Shown piece after piece: positions 1 to 6,744 of a DNA stretch of 30,604 bases. The notes under the pieces are model-generated. The model searched no databases and was not told the DNA's origin. It saw nothing but the letters and a program-made list of their open reading frames with translations. The DNA comes from JANRIC01 sp033765345 (GTDB lineage: Bacteria; Bacteroidota; Bacteroidia; Cytophagales; Microscillaceae): assembly GCA_033765345.1 (NCBI GenBank), contig JANRIC010000163.1:1-30604 (forward strand), given 5' to 3'. The position numbers and the translations under genes were made by a program. The first letter of the stretch is position 1. Every line of letters begins with the position of its first letter.

Positions 1-21
1 ACTATTTGCGTACTTCGTATT

Positions 22-51
22 TTTGTATTGTCGCAGGATTGACAATACAAA
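22..51. repeat. Perfect 11-bp inverted repeat
   Basis: Arms 22-32 and 41-51 (TTTGTATTGTC and its complement) are perfectly complementary around an 8-nt loop. No T-run follows, so it does not look like an intrinsic terminator. Together with the hairpins at 146-177 and 219-259 it makes this gene-free end unusually rich in dyad symmetry. Function unknown. Confidence 0.6.
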
Positions 52-145
52 TTGCGTACATCAATTATCCAAATTATCCAAAGGGCTTTTGATGTTTTTA
101 AGTGATTTTTCAGATACTTGGGTGTAGCGTAGGGTTGTTTTTTTT

Positions 146-177
146 TGCCGTTGCATGTGTGGACACAAGCAACGGCA
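146..177. repeat. Hairpin, 9-bp GC-rich stem
   Basis: TGCCGTTGC (146-154) pairs with GCAACGGCA (169-177); an inner TGTGT/ACACA pairing can extend it. The T-run lies 5' of the stem (138-146), the wrong side for a plus-strand terminator, and there is no A-run for a minus-strand one. Function unknown. Confidence 0.5.
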
Positions 178-218
178 GGAAAGCTTATTTTCATTTCAAA
201 TCATATTCATTTGTCTTA

Positions 219-259
219 TACCATACCTTGAAGGTTTTAAATACCTTCAAGATATGGTA
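219..259. repeat. Long imperfect hairpin
   Basis: Arms 219-235 and 243-259 pair over about 16 of 17 positions (CCATACCTTGAAGGT against ACCTTCAAGATATGG, one mismatch), with a short T/A-rich loop. It contains the ATACCTT motif that recurs in the downstream 22-bp array, so it may be a distant member of the same repeat family (inference). Confidence 0.5.
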
Positions 260-301
260 AAACACACCTCACCAAATAATATTCGGGTATTTTTCATCAA
301 A

Positions 302-476
302 AAACGTATCCTGACACGTTCCCGACGTGTAATTATACCTTAGTCGACGTGTCGGGATACCTTATTAGACGTATAATTATACCTCTTAAGACGTGTCCCG
401 ATACGTCTTAAGAGGTATAATTATACGTCTCAGACGTGTCGCGATACCTTATAAGACGTATCGCGACACGTTTTTT
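302..476. repeat. Eight-unit, 22-bp periodic palindromic repeat array
   Basis: Eight consecutive units of 22 bp (one of 21 bp) start at 302, 324, 346, 368, 390, 412, 433 and 455. The common pattern is GACGTRT, five variable bases, then ATACCTTA or similar. Units alternate in sense, so pairs of units form long dyads. 367-394 and 403-430 are perfect 28-bp arms around an 8-nt loop; 434-447 and 458-471 are perfect 14-bp arms. The last stem runs into TTTTTT (471-476) and could act as a plus-strand terminator. All units share a conserved framework and lack unique spacers, so it is not CRISPR. No gene is seen across 1-506. A role as operator array, recombination target or selfish satellite is open. 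Confidence 0.75.
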
Positions 477-506
477 GATACTATTTAGCCAAATATTATT
501 TGTTTG

Positions 507-1013
507 TTATGGATTAAGTGTAGTTTCATCTGTTGTATTTGTATCTGTGCGAGTCTTACTAAAAAATTGCTTTAAGTCATTATAAATCTCCGAAGCACCA
601 GGTACATTGCGACTTGCACGGTAACTTGCATATTCATAATATGCCAAGCTATCTTGATAATTGTCATAGTCGTGCAGCATTTTGGTAGAATTCATCTGAT
701 AAGCCAAGGCAGTCAAGCGATTGGCGCGTGTTTCTAAGAATTTGCGGGCTACAAAATCAGTCTTAAATTCTGCCCAATCTATTTCACTTGGATTGTGTGC
801 AGGTTGGTTGGTTACAAAATCTTCTACTTTGTTTACAAACAATTTATTTTGTTCGTTGATTGCACCGTACTTTTGACGGTCTTCGGGGCTAAGTCCTACC
901 AATTTGGAAGCTAAAAGTGTTTCTAACTCCGTCAAAAGACTGTCTATTTTAGCCTTGTCTTCATCTGTGAGTTTGTTTTGGATTAAGTTGTTTAAAGCCA
1001 TGATACATTGCAT
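507..1013 (-). CDS. Hypothetical protein, helical, 168 aa
   Basis: I do not recognise a family. The 168-residue product is charged and probably mostly helical, has no signal peptide or membrane segment, and carries a Tyr-rich stretch in the second half (YDNYQDSLAYYEYASYR). It ends in a Thr/Asp-rich tail. The first ATG is at 1013; a second in-frame ATG at 1001 starts MALNNLIQNKL and is equally plausible because no ribosome-binding site helps to choose. It stands alone on the minus strand and runs toward the 22-bp repeat array. Codon use resembles the neighbours. The ORF is very likely real from length and composition; its function is unknown. Confidence 0.7.
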   Translation of the reverse strand: MQCIMALNNLIQNKLTDEDKAKIDSLLTELETLLASKLVGLSPEDRQKYGAINEQNKLFVNKVEDFVTNQPAHNPSEIDWAEFKTDFVARKFLETRANRLTALAYQMNSTKMLHDYDNYQDSLAYYEYASYRASRNVPGASEIYNDLKQFFSKTRTDTNTTDETTLNP

Positions 1014-1419
1014 TTTGGGTGAAATAATAAATATGCTTCAAGATAAGCAATCGCATCGTATTTTGAAAGAAAAAAAATGATCTCGCTTCTGGTTAGTTAG
1101 CAGTCCGTAGTCCGTAGTCGATAGTCCATAGTCCATAGTTGATAGTCCATTATCCATTCTCCATTATCCATTGCCCCCAAACAATCTTCCTTAAAAACAT
1201 ATTAAAATAAGAACATTTATTGATTATTTCTCAAATTCGCCGTAGAATCTTTGGAGATGGCGAAATGAAATTGCATAAAATCCAGTTGTGATTATCTTTT
1301 TCGAACAATTTTAGGTGGTTTAACAACTTATTAAGACCATTTTTTTGCAAAATCAAACCATAATGATTTGGTTTGTGTTCATAAAGCGATTGATTTTACA
1401 AACTGACAAAAAAATCTAT
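1014..1419. other. Intergenic region with degenerate tandem repeat and inverted repeats
   Basis: No gene is visible here. 1101-1172 is a degenerate tandem repeat built from AGTCCATAGTC/AGTCCGTAGTC-like decamers and then TTATCCATTCTCC units. The same motif makes a full hairpin downstream of cobA. TTCGCC (1236-1241) and GGCGAA (1259-1264) form a small stem. CAAACCA (1354-1360) and TGGTTTG (1369-1375) form a perfect 7-bp inverted repeat about 45 bp before the leader ORF, a possible operator or part of the promoter. No exact TAnnTTTG element was found, although AATCTTTG (1246-1253) is one base off. Confidence 0.5.
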
Positions 1420-1512
1420 ATGTCCCATACCCTGTATCAATATCTCAAAGACCAAAAAAGTGCCGCTTCTAAGCGTTGTGCTTGCTGGTTTTGGTGTTGC
1501 TGCCCCAATTAA
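1420..1512 (+). CDS. Cys-rich leader peptide of the sulfite-reduction operon
   Basis: A 30-codon ORF runs from ATG at 1420 to TAA at 1510-1512. Its last eleven residues are CACWFWCCCPN: five Cys codons within nine positions (residues 20, 22, 26, 27 and 28), with three in a row at 1495-1503, plus two Trp. It lies directly upstream of two tandem intrinsic terminators and then the sulfite reductase gene, the layout of leader-peptide attenuators for amino-acid biosynthesis. Cysteine is the end product of the downstream pathway, so the codon content fits the regulated genes. Seen: the ORF, codons and terminators. Inferred: translation, and ribosome stalling when charged tRNA-Cys is scarce. No SD is evident, as usual in this phylum. 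Confidence 0.7.
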   Translation: MSHTLYQYLKDQKSAASKRCACWFWCCCPN

Positions 1513-1550
1513 GTGGGGAAGGTGAGGATGATACCATAAAATATATACTC

Positions 1551-1583
1551 AAGCCTTTCTCACGATCGGGAAAGGCTTTTTTT
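1551..1583 (+). terminator. Intrinsic terminator 1 of the leader
   Basis: A perfect 9-bp stem AAGCCTTTC (1551-1559)/GAAAGGCTT (1570-1578) surrounds a 10-nt loop, and a run of seven T covers 1577-1583. It sits 39 nt after the leader-peptide stop codon and before the sulfite reductase gene, so it is placed to attenuate rather than to end a gene. Confidence 0.8.
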
Positions 1584-1601
1584 ATACCTAAAATTATAAA
1601 A

Positions 1602-1633
1602 AAGCTTTTCCAAATCCTGGAAAGGCTTTTTTT
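1602..1633 (+). terminator. Intrinsic terminator 2 of the leader
   Basis: An 11-bp stem (1602-1612 with 1618-1628, one GU) has a 5-nt loop and seven T (1627-1633). Its 3' half repeats the sequence of terminator 1 (GAAAGGCTTTTTTTA at 1570-1584 and 1620-1634), which makes cross-pairing between the two hairpins possible. Confidence 0.8.
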
Positions 1634-1714
1634 ATGGACTTTCATCCCCCTTGAATCCTCTCTACCAGGAAGCGTACAGGGCAAGGGTAAAAACAAAATA
1701 TAAATCTTAAAAAA

Positions 1715-3850
1715 ATGCAAAGTTTTAGAACCGAATTAGAGAATCCCGTAGTTGAAAAAGACATCCTTGAATTGGAGAAAAAAATCCGACTTTTTAAGGA
1801 AGGTAAAATTGATGAAGAGAAATTTCGTAGCCTACGTCTTGCTAGGGGCGTATACGGTCAGCGTCAGCCTGGTGTGCAAATGATCCGCATCAAGATTCCT
1901 TTCGGATACCTGACCGCCGATCAGCTCATCAAAATCGCCGATATTTCGGACGAATACGCCAGCAGCACGCTTCACGCTACTACCCGCCAAGACATCCAGA
2001 TTCATTACGTAAGCCTCGACAAAACCCCTGAGCTCTGGGCTAAACTCGAAGAAAGCAAAATCACACTTCGCGAAGCCTGCGGCAATACCGTACGCAACAT
2101 CACCGCCTCTGCCATCGCTGGCATTGACCCCAAAGAACTTTTTGACGTGGCTCCCTATGCTTATGCCATGTTTGAGTATTTCCTCCGCAATCCTGTATGC
2201 CAGGAGATGGGGCGTAAGTTCAAAATTGCCTTTTCATCCAATGAAGAAGATTCTGCTTTTGCACTGATTCACGATGTGGGTTTGATTCCTAAAATCAAGC
2301 ACGTAGACGGGCAGGAAGTGCGTGGATTTAAAGTATTGATTGGTGGGGGACTCGGAGCAAATCCTTATTTGGCTCAGGTCGCTTATGAATTTTTGGAAGA
2401 AGACCAGATCATTCCTTATACCGAAGCGGTACTGCGTGTTTTTGACCGCCACGGAGAGCGCGCCCGCCGCCAAAAAGCCCGCTTTAAATTCTTACTTCAA
2501 GATATTGGTATGGATGCCCTACGCGAACTCATCCAAGCGGAGTGGACTGCTCTCAAATCCAAGAGCTTCCAAGTAGATTTAAACGCTTTACCACAAGCAC
2601 AGCCTTTGGATGAAAGCATTCGCTATCCGCAAGTCACCATCCAAGATGAGAAAAAATACCAAGCCTGGCTCAAAACCAATGTGTTTGAGCAGAAGCAAAA
2701 AGGCTTTTATGGCGTATACGTTAAATTGACCTTGGGTAACCTCAGTTCGGACGATGCCCGCCAATTTGCCCAAATCGTCAAAACACACGCCGCCGACGAC
2801 ATTCGCATTACCGTCAATCAGGGTTATTTATTAAAATTTGTGCGTCCTGAGGCATTGCCTTCGCTTTTCACCGAACTCGACAAATTAAATCTTGCCGATC
2901 CTGGTTTTGACAGTACCGCCGACATCACAGCTTGCCCCGGCACGGATACTTGTAACCTGGGCATCTCCAGCAGCACGGGCATTGCCAAAGAACTAGAGCG
3001 AGTCATTCGCGAAGAATACCCCGATTTGATTTATGACAATCACATCAAAATCAAAATCAGCGGTTGCCCCAATTCTTGCGGTCAGCACGGCATAGCAAGT
3101 ATCGGCTTCCACGGCAGTTCTTTGAAAAATGGCGAATTGGTGCTTCCTGCCCTTCAGGTACTTATTGGAGGTCACGTAGCTGCCGACGGCAAAGGAGCTA
3201 TCGCCGAAAAAGTCATCAAAGTACCCAGCAAACGCGGCCCACAGGTACTCAGAGTGCTTCTGGCAGATTATGAGGCACAGGCACAGGAGGGCGAATATTT
3301 TGTGGATTATTACAACCGTCAGGGCAAAATGTATTTCTATCAATTGCTGAAACCGCTGGCTGATATCAACAACTTAGCACAAGACGATTACATCGACTGG
3401 GGCAAAGACAAATCTTTTGAAATCATCAAAGCTGTGGGAGAGTGCGCCGGGGTAATCATCGATTTAGTAGATACGCTTTTTTATGAATGTGATGAAAAAT
3501 ACGAATGGGCACAGGAATCCCTGGCAGCCGGGGCTTATGCCGATGCCATCTATCATGCTTACAATGTATTCGTAGGTGGTGCAAAGGCATTGCTTTTGGG
3601 TGGAAAGCACAAAACCAATACACAAACCCTGGTGCTTCAGCAATTTGACAAAAGCCTAGGCAAAGACTTTGGTTTTGAAGGAGAAATTTCTTTCCAAAAA
3701 CACGTCTTGCGGCTCAATCAATTTGAACCCACAGAAGAATTTGCTCACAAGTATATACAAGATGCTTTTGAATTCTTGAATGCCATCAAGCAATACCGTA
3801 AAAACCAACTTAATGGACAAACCAACGGAAAGGAGCTAAACCTTGTCTAA
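1715..3850 (+). CDS. Ferredoxin-type sulfite reductase with C-terminal HEPN-like domain
   Basis: Siroheme/[4Fe-4S] enzyme of the assimilatory sulfite/nitrite reductase family, expected to reduce sulfite to sulfide in the cytoplasm. The 711-residue protein has the duplicated ferredoxin-like and catalytic halves in residues about 1-540. The cluster/siroheme cysteines are visible as C407-x5-C413 (TACPGTDTC) and C451-x3-C455 (GCPNSC), with spacing close to that of E. coli CysI. Residues about 565-695 are an added helical HEPN-like domain (FEIIKAVGECAGVIIDLVDT onward, GGAKALLLGGK). I see no R-x4-6-H RNase motif in it. Neighbouring cysH and siroheme genes argue for sulfite rather than nitrite. It overlaps cobA by 8 bp, so the two are translationally coupled. 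The Cys leader and terminators upstream suggest attenuation control. Confidence 0.9.
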   Translation: MQSFRTELENPVVEKDILELEKKIRLFKEGKIDEEKFRSLRLARGVYGQRQPGVQMIRIKIPFGYLTADQLIKIADISDEYASSTLHATTRQDIQIHYVSLDKTPELWAKLEESKITLREACGNTVRNITASAIAGIDPKELFDVAPYAYAMFEYFLRNPVCQEMGRKFKIAFSSNEEDSAFALIHDVGLIPKIKHVDGQEVRGFKVLIGGGLGANPYLAQVAYEFLEEDQIIPYTEAVLRVFDRHGERARRQKARFKFLLQDIGMDALRELIQAEWTALKSKSFQVDLNALPQAQPLDESIRYPQVTIQDEKKYQAWLKTNVFEQKQKGFYGVYVKLTLGNLSSDDARQFAQIVKTHAADDIRITVNQGYLLKFVRPEALPSLFTELDKLNLADPGFDSTADITACPGTDTCNLGISSSTGIAKELERVIREEYPDLIYDNHIKIKISGCPNSCGQHGIASIGFHGSSLKNGELVLPALQVLIGGHVAADGKGAIAEKVIKVPSKRGPQVLRVLLADYEAQAQEGEYFVDYYNRQGKMYFYQLLKPLADINNLAQDDYIDWGKDKSFEIIKAVGECAGVIIDLVDTLFYECDEKYEWAQESLAAGAYADAIYHAYNVFVGGAKALLLGGKHKTNTQTLVLQQFDKSLGKDFGFEGEISFQKHVLRLNQFEPTEEFAHKYIQDAFEFLNAIKQYRKNQLNGQTNGKELNLV

Positions 3851-4622
3851 ACACAAAGCCAAACTAACCCTGGTAGGAGCCGGGCCAGGTGATCCCGAAT
3901 TGATCACCCTCAAAGGCATCCGCACTTTGAAAGAAGCCGATGTGGTTTTGTACGATGCCCTCGTAAGCCCTGAGTTGTTGGATTATGCCCCCGTACAAGC
4001 TCCCAAAATATTTGTGGGCAAACGCGCAGGAGCGCATTACCTGGATCAGGCAGAAATCAATCGGCTGATTGTGGAGTTTGCTTTTACCCACGGGCACGTA
4101 GTACGGCTCAAAGGCGGTGACCCTTTTGTGTTCGGAAGAGGCTTTGAAGAAATCCAATACGCCGAAGCTTTTGGGTTGGAAACCGCAGTCGTTCCGGGCA
4201 TCAGCAGTGCCATTGCCGTACCTGCCTTGCAAAAAATTCCACTCACGCAGAGAGGTGTCAGTGAAAGTTTTTGGGTCGTGACGGGAACTACCCGCCACCG
4301 GACAGTCTCTCAGGATATGACCCTGGCCGCCCAATCTACCGCAACGGTCATCATTCTGATGGGTACGCAGCAGTTAGAAGAAATCGTACAGACATTTCTG
4401 CGCTTTCGCCGCCCGGATACTGGAGTGGCCATCATCCAGAACGGAAGTCTGGACAATGAAAAAACTGCTATTGCTGACCTGAACACGATCATAGAATTGA
4501 GTCGCTTAAAATCCATACATTCGCCCGCCGTAATTGTGGTCGGAAACGTGGTCAAAGAACACCCGGAGTTTCAGTATCAGTTGAGCTACGTACAGCAGGA
4601 AATACTGGTGTTTAGTCAATAG
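3843..4622 (+). CDS. cobA: Uroporphyrinogen-III C-methyltransferase (SUMT)
   Basis: SAM-dependent enzyme that methylates uroporphyrinogen III at C2 and C7 to give precorrin-2, the first committed step to siroheme. The 259-aa length is typical of a stand-alone SUMT. Diagnostic motifs are GAGPGDPELITLKG (12-25), RLKGGDPFVFGRG (88-100) and VVPGISSA (116-123). The start is TTG at 3843, inside the last codons of the sulfite reductase gene. No later ATG keeps the glycine-rich motif, so the overlapping TTG start is preferred. The stop codon lies within the left arm of a long inverted repeat. It supplies the siroheme cofactor for the upstream reductase. Confidence 0.95.
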   Translation: MSKHKAKLTLVGAGPGDPELITLKGIRTLKEADVVLYDALVSPELLDYAPVQAPKIFVGKRAGAHYLDQAEINRLIVEFAFTHGHVVRLKGGDPFVFGRGFEEIQYAEAFGLETAVVPGISSAIAVPALQKIPLTQRGVSESFWVVTGTTRHRTVSQDMTLAAQSTATVIILMGTQQLEEIVQTFLRFRRPDTGVAIIQNGSLDNEKTAIADLNTIIELSRLKSIHSPAVIVVGNVVKEHPEFQYQLSYVQQEILVFSQ

Positions 4623-4732
4623 TCCGTAGTCAATGGTCAATAGTCCGTAGAAATTTAGGATATGGTCAATCATAACTCACAGATATTTAGATATATAAAT
4701 CTATGGACTACGGACAATGGACTATTGACTAA
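4612..4732. repeat. Long inverted repeat with internally repetitive arms
   Basis: The left arm (4612-4650) is a tandem series of TAGTCAATAGTCCGTAG-like units and the right arm (4701-4732) is its complement. The outermost 14 bp (4612-4625 and 4719-4732) pair perfectly. It overlaps the cobA stop codon (4620-4622) and separates cobA from the next siroheme gene. It could protect the 3' end or tune operon polarity. The same motif recurs as a single arm at 1101-1172. Confidence 0.7.
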
Positions 4733-4829
4733 GCATAGATGTATCTGTGGCACAAAGAACGAGTGCTAAGATGCCAAAGGCATCAAAATCAGGATAATCA
4801 CAAGAATCAAATAAATCAAAGTTTAGACG

Positions 4830-5429
4830 ATGAATCATCTTTTTCCCATATTTCTCAAACTAGAAGAACTGGATACCCTGGTAGTAGGAGGGGGGAATGT
4901 AGGGCTTGAGAAGCTTGAAGCATTGCTCAAAAACAGCCCCGAAGCTTCGGTTACACTGGTAGCAGGTTTGATTCGGGATGAAATTTTTGAATTGGCTGCC
5001 GAGCATCCGAATGTGCGTTTGATCCACCGCAATTTTATTTGGGAAGACCTGGATCATAAGGATGTGGTGATTCTGGCTACGGACAACCCGGCTTTGCACG
5101 CCGACATCAAAGCCGAAGCCCGTAAAAGACGCATCTTGACCAATGTAGCCGATACGCCGCATTTATGTGACTTTTACCTGGGTTCTACGGTCGGTAAAGG
5201 AGACCTAAAGATCGGAATTTCTACCAATGGCAAATCTCCGACTTTGGCCAAAAGAATGCGTGAATTTCTAGAAAGTGCCCTGCCCGATGATGTGCAGGAA
5301 TTGCTGGATCATCTCCAGGCTTATCGCACCCAATTAGCGGGTGATTTTCAATACAAACTCAAAGCCTTAAATGAATTGACTCAAAAAGTCTTTGCAAATG
5401 AGGAAATTTCAGAAAACCAAAAGTCTTAA
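4830..5429 (+). CDS. Precorrin-2 dehydrogenase / sirohydrochlorin ferrochelatase
   Basis: Resembles the N-terminal half of CysG and yeast Met8. It oxidises precorrin-2 with NAD+ to sirohydrochlorin and usually also inserts Fe2+ to give siroheme. In 199 aa: the Rossmann motif VVGGGNVGLEKLEALL (18-33), ATDNP (83-87), NVADTPHLCDFYLGS (105-119) and ISTNGKSPTLAKRMRE (130-145), all typical of the family. With the separate SUMT upstream, the two genes split the functions that enterobacterial CysG fuses. The ATG at 4830 puts the family's short leading strand in front of the Rossmann loop. Unlike its neighbours it has a gap of about 200 bp upstream, filled by the long inverted repeat and a small GATGCC/GGCATC hairpin (4770-4784). 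Confidence 0.92.
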   Translation: MNHLFPIFLKLEELDTLVVGGGNVGLEKLEALLKNSPEASVTLVAGLIRDEIFELAAEHPNVRLIHRNFIWEDLDHKDVVILATDNPALHADIKAEARKRRILTNVADTPHLCDFYLGSTVGKGDLKIGISTNGKSPTLAKRMREFLESALPDDVQELLDHLQAYRTQLAGDFQYKLKALNELTQKVFANEEISENQKS

Positions 5430-5454
5430 TTAATCCACAAAATCATACTTTGAC

Positions 5455-6147
5455 ATGACAATGACTATGATTCCACACGAGCAGCAAGTTCAAAACCTTG
5501 AGAGCTATTTAAACGAAAAATACCTGCCTCTCACTCCGGCAGAACGTATCCGCGAACTCTTTGCAGAATTTGATTCCAAAGACATTTTACTGACTTCTTC
5601 CTTTGGCACTACGGCTGTATATCTTTTACACCTGATTTATGACCAAGGAATTCAGCATCCAGTACACTTTATCAATACACAATACCATTTTGACGAAACT
5701 CTTCAGTATATTCATCAGCTCAAAGGACTGCTGAACCTGGATGTGGTAGATGTAAAACCGGAAGACTGGAAAAATGACATGACCACCAAAAGCGAACTTT
5801 GGAAAACACACCCGGATCTTTGCTGCTCCATCAATAAAGTAGAGCCCCTTGAGGCACTCAAAAAAAATTATAAAATCTGGATTTCTGGCTTAATGAACTG
5901 GCAAAATGATAACCGCAGCCAAAAGAAAATTTTTGAATTTAAAGACGGTTTGCTGAAGTTTTATCCCATTATCGATGTACTCGAGGCAGAAGCCAATGAC
6001 TATCTGGAAGTTCATCAGCTACCAGTACATCCTTTGAAGCCTTTGGGTTATGAGTCTATCGGTTGCAAGCATTGTACCGTCAAAGGCAAGAGTCGCGAAG
6101 GCCGCTGGGCAGGTTTGGCCAAAACCGAGTGCGGATTGCATAAATAA
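5455..6147 (+). CDS. cysH: Adenylyl-sulfate / phosphoadenylyl-sulfate reductase
   Basis: Thioredoxin-dependent reduction of APS or PAPS to sulfite, feeding the sulfite reductase upstream. The 230-aa protein has the nucleotide-binding strand LLTSSFGTTAVYLLH (45-59), the Cys pair C123-C124 (LCCSINKVEPL), GLMNWQNDNR (145-154), C204-x2-C207 (GCKHCTVKGKSREGRW) and the catalytic tail TECGLHK with C226. The CC plus CxxC pairs indicate a [4Fe-4S] cluster, the hallmark of the APS-reducing type, so APS is the likelier substrate (inference). Three ATGs (5455, 5461, 5467) lie near the start; the first is listed. It is 25 bp after the siroheme gene and followed by a long hairpin. Confidence 0.93.
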   Translation: MTMTMIPHEQQVQNLESYLNEKYLPLTPAERIRELFAEFDSKDILLTSSFGTTAVYLLHLIYDQGIQHPVHFINTQYHFDETLQYIHQLKGLLNLDVVDVKPEDWKNDMTTKSELWKTHPDLCCSINKVEPLEALKKNYKIWISGLMNWQNDNRSQKKIFEFKDGLLKFYPIIDVLEAEANDYLEVHQLPVHPLKPLGYESIGCKHCTVKGKSREGRWAGLAKTECGLHK

Positions 6148-6152
6148 ATCTA

Positions 6153-6249
6153 GGCTATTGGGTGTTGGGAGTTAGGTTTTGGAATCTTGATTTGTTCGTA
6201 TTTTTACTAAAAAATGCGATAAAAACACCCAACACCCAACACCCAAGCC
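6153..6249. repeat. Inverted repeat with repetitive arms after cysH
   Basis: The left arm 6153-6180 (GGGTGTTGGGAGTTAGG core) pairs with 6221-6249 (tandem AACACCC units), with about 40 nt between. Both arms are made of short tandem repeats, as in the elements at 4612-4732 and 27211-27393. It lies between the convergent 3' ends of cysH and the PepSY-like gene and could act as a bidirectional terminator or RNA stabiliser. Confidence 0.6.
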
Positions 6250-6255
6250 CTGACA

Positions 6256-6690
6256 TCAAAGATCTATTTCTTCGCCGATGAAGAGGCCGTCTTCACGATA
6301 AAGAACTTCACGTACTTTTTCGCCTTTTTCCAATTCGATTTCATAGCAAACCATTCCGTTGCTATATTCTACGCGCTCTACCTCATCAATGCTTTGATTG
6401 GGATAACGCTCGCGTAAAGATTTACGAACAACCTCTGGCAGTTCATCATTAGGAATACTGGTCTCGATCAGTACCAAATGTCCGGTGATCGTAAACTCAG
6501 CCTCGATCTCCTGACCGTCTTGTTCGAATTCGGCTTCGTAAATTTTGTAAGGTACTTCCCAAGACCACTCGACTTTGGCCAGGTCTATATCCGGAAAATA
6601 ATCCTTAAACATGGCTAAAACCTCGAAAGTCGGGAAAAGCTTCTCCTGACCTTGTTTCTTAAGTTGTTTTTTCTGTTTGGTAGATTTCAT
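6256..6690 (-). CDS. PepSY-like domain protein
   Basis: Resembles the Bacteroidota PepSY-like family (paired alpha/beta repeats). Two repeats are visible in 144 aa: FKDYFPDIDLAKVEWSW with YEAEFEQDGQEIEAEF, then LRERYPNQSIDEVERVEY with YEIELEKGEKVREVLY. The function of such proteins is not established. The start is set at the ATG at 6690 because a perfect TAATTTTG -7 element lies at 6715-6722. A longer frame to 6744 would place its ATG upstream of that promoter. With this start there is a Lys-rich N-terminus and no signal peptide, which is unusual because most relatives are exported. It is convergent with cysH. Confidence 0.7.
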   Translation of the reverse strand: MKSTKQKKQLKKQGQEKLFPTFEVLAMFKDYFPDIDLAKVEWSWEVPYKIYEAEFEQDGQEIEAEFTITGHLVLIETSIPNDELPEVVRKSLRERYPNQSIDEVERVEYSNGMVCYEIELEKGEKVREVLYREDGLFIGEEIDL

Positions 6691-6714
6691 AAAAAATAGG
6701 ATAAATGATCTGCA

Positions 6715-6722
6715 CAAAATTA
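6715..6722 (-). promoter_or_regulatory. Bacteroidota -7 promoter element (TAATTTTG)
   Basis: Exact match to TAnnTTTG on the minus strand, 25 bp upstream of the chosen ATG of the PepSY-like gene. The -33 region is only T-rich. It supports the shorter start of that gene. Confidence 0.45.
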
Positions 6723-6744
6723 GAGGAGTTACCGGATTTTTCAT

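Larger units (their letters stand above)
1503..1634 (+). promoter_or_regulatory. Putative cysteine-responsive transcription attenuator
   Basis: Alternative structures can be drawn by eye. Hairpin A (1503-1506 with 1515-1518, CCCC/GGGG) overlaps the last Cys and Pro codons and the stop. Terminator 1 is 1551-1583 and terminator 2 is 1602-1633. The 3' arm of terminator 1 plus its T-run (1569-1582) can pair with the A-run plus 5' arm of terminator 2 (1598-1611) over 14 positions including one GU, destroying both terminators. GGAAGG (1517-1522) can also pair with 1554-1559 of terminator 1. A ribosome stalled on the Cys codons would mask hairpin A's 5' arm, free 1515-1522, and so favour the anti-terminated form. 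The pairings are seen; the mechanism is inferred. Confidence 0.6.

Noticed and set aside
302..476. CRISPR array
   Set aside because: The units are contiguous, degenerate and alternately inverted, without unique spacers.
1476..1703. Open frames across the sulfite reductase leader on both strands (1476-1703 plus, 1469-1720 minus)
   Set aside because: They run through two terminator hairpins and T-runs and have low-complexity translations. The 30-codon Cys-rich frame at 1420-1512 explains the region better.
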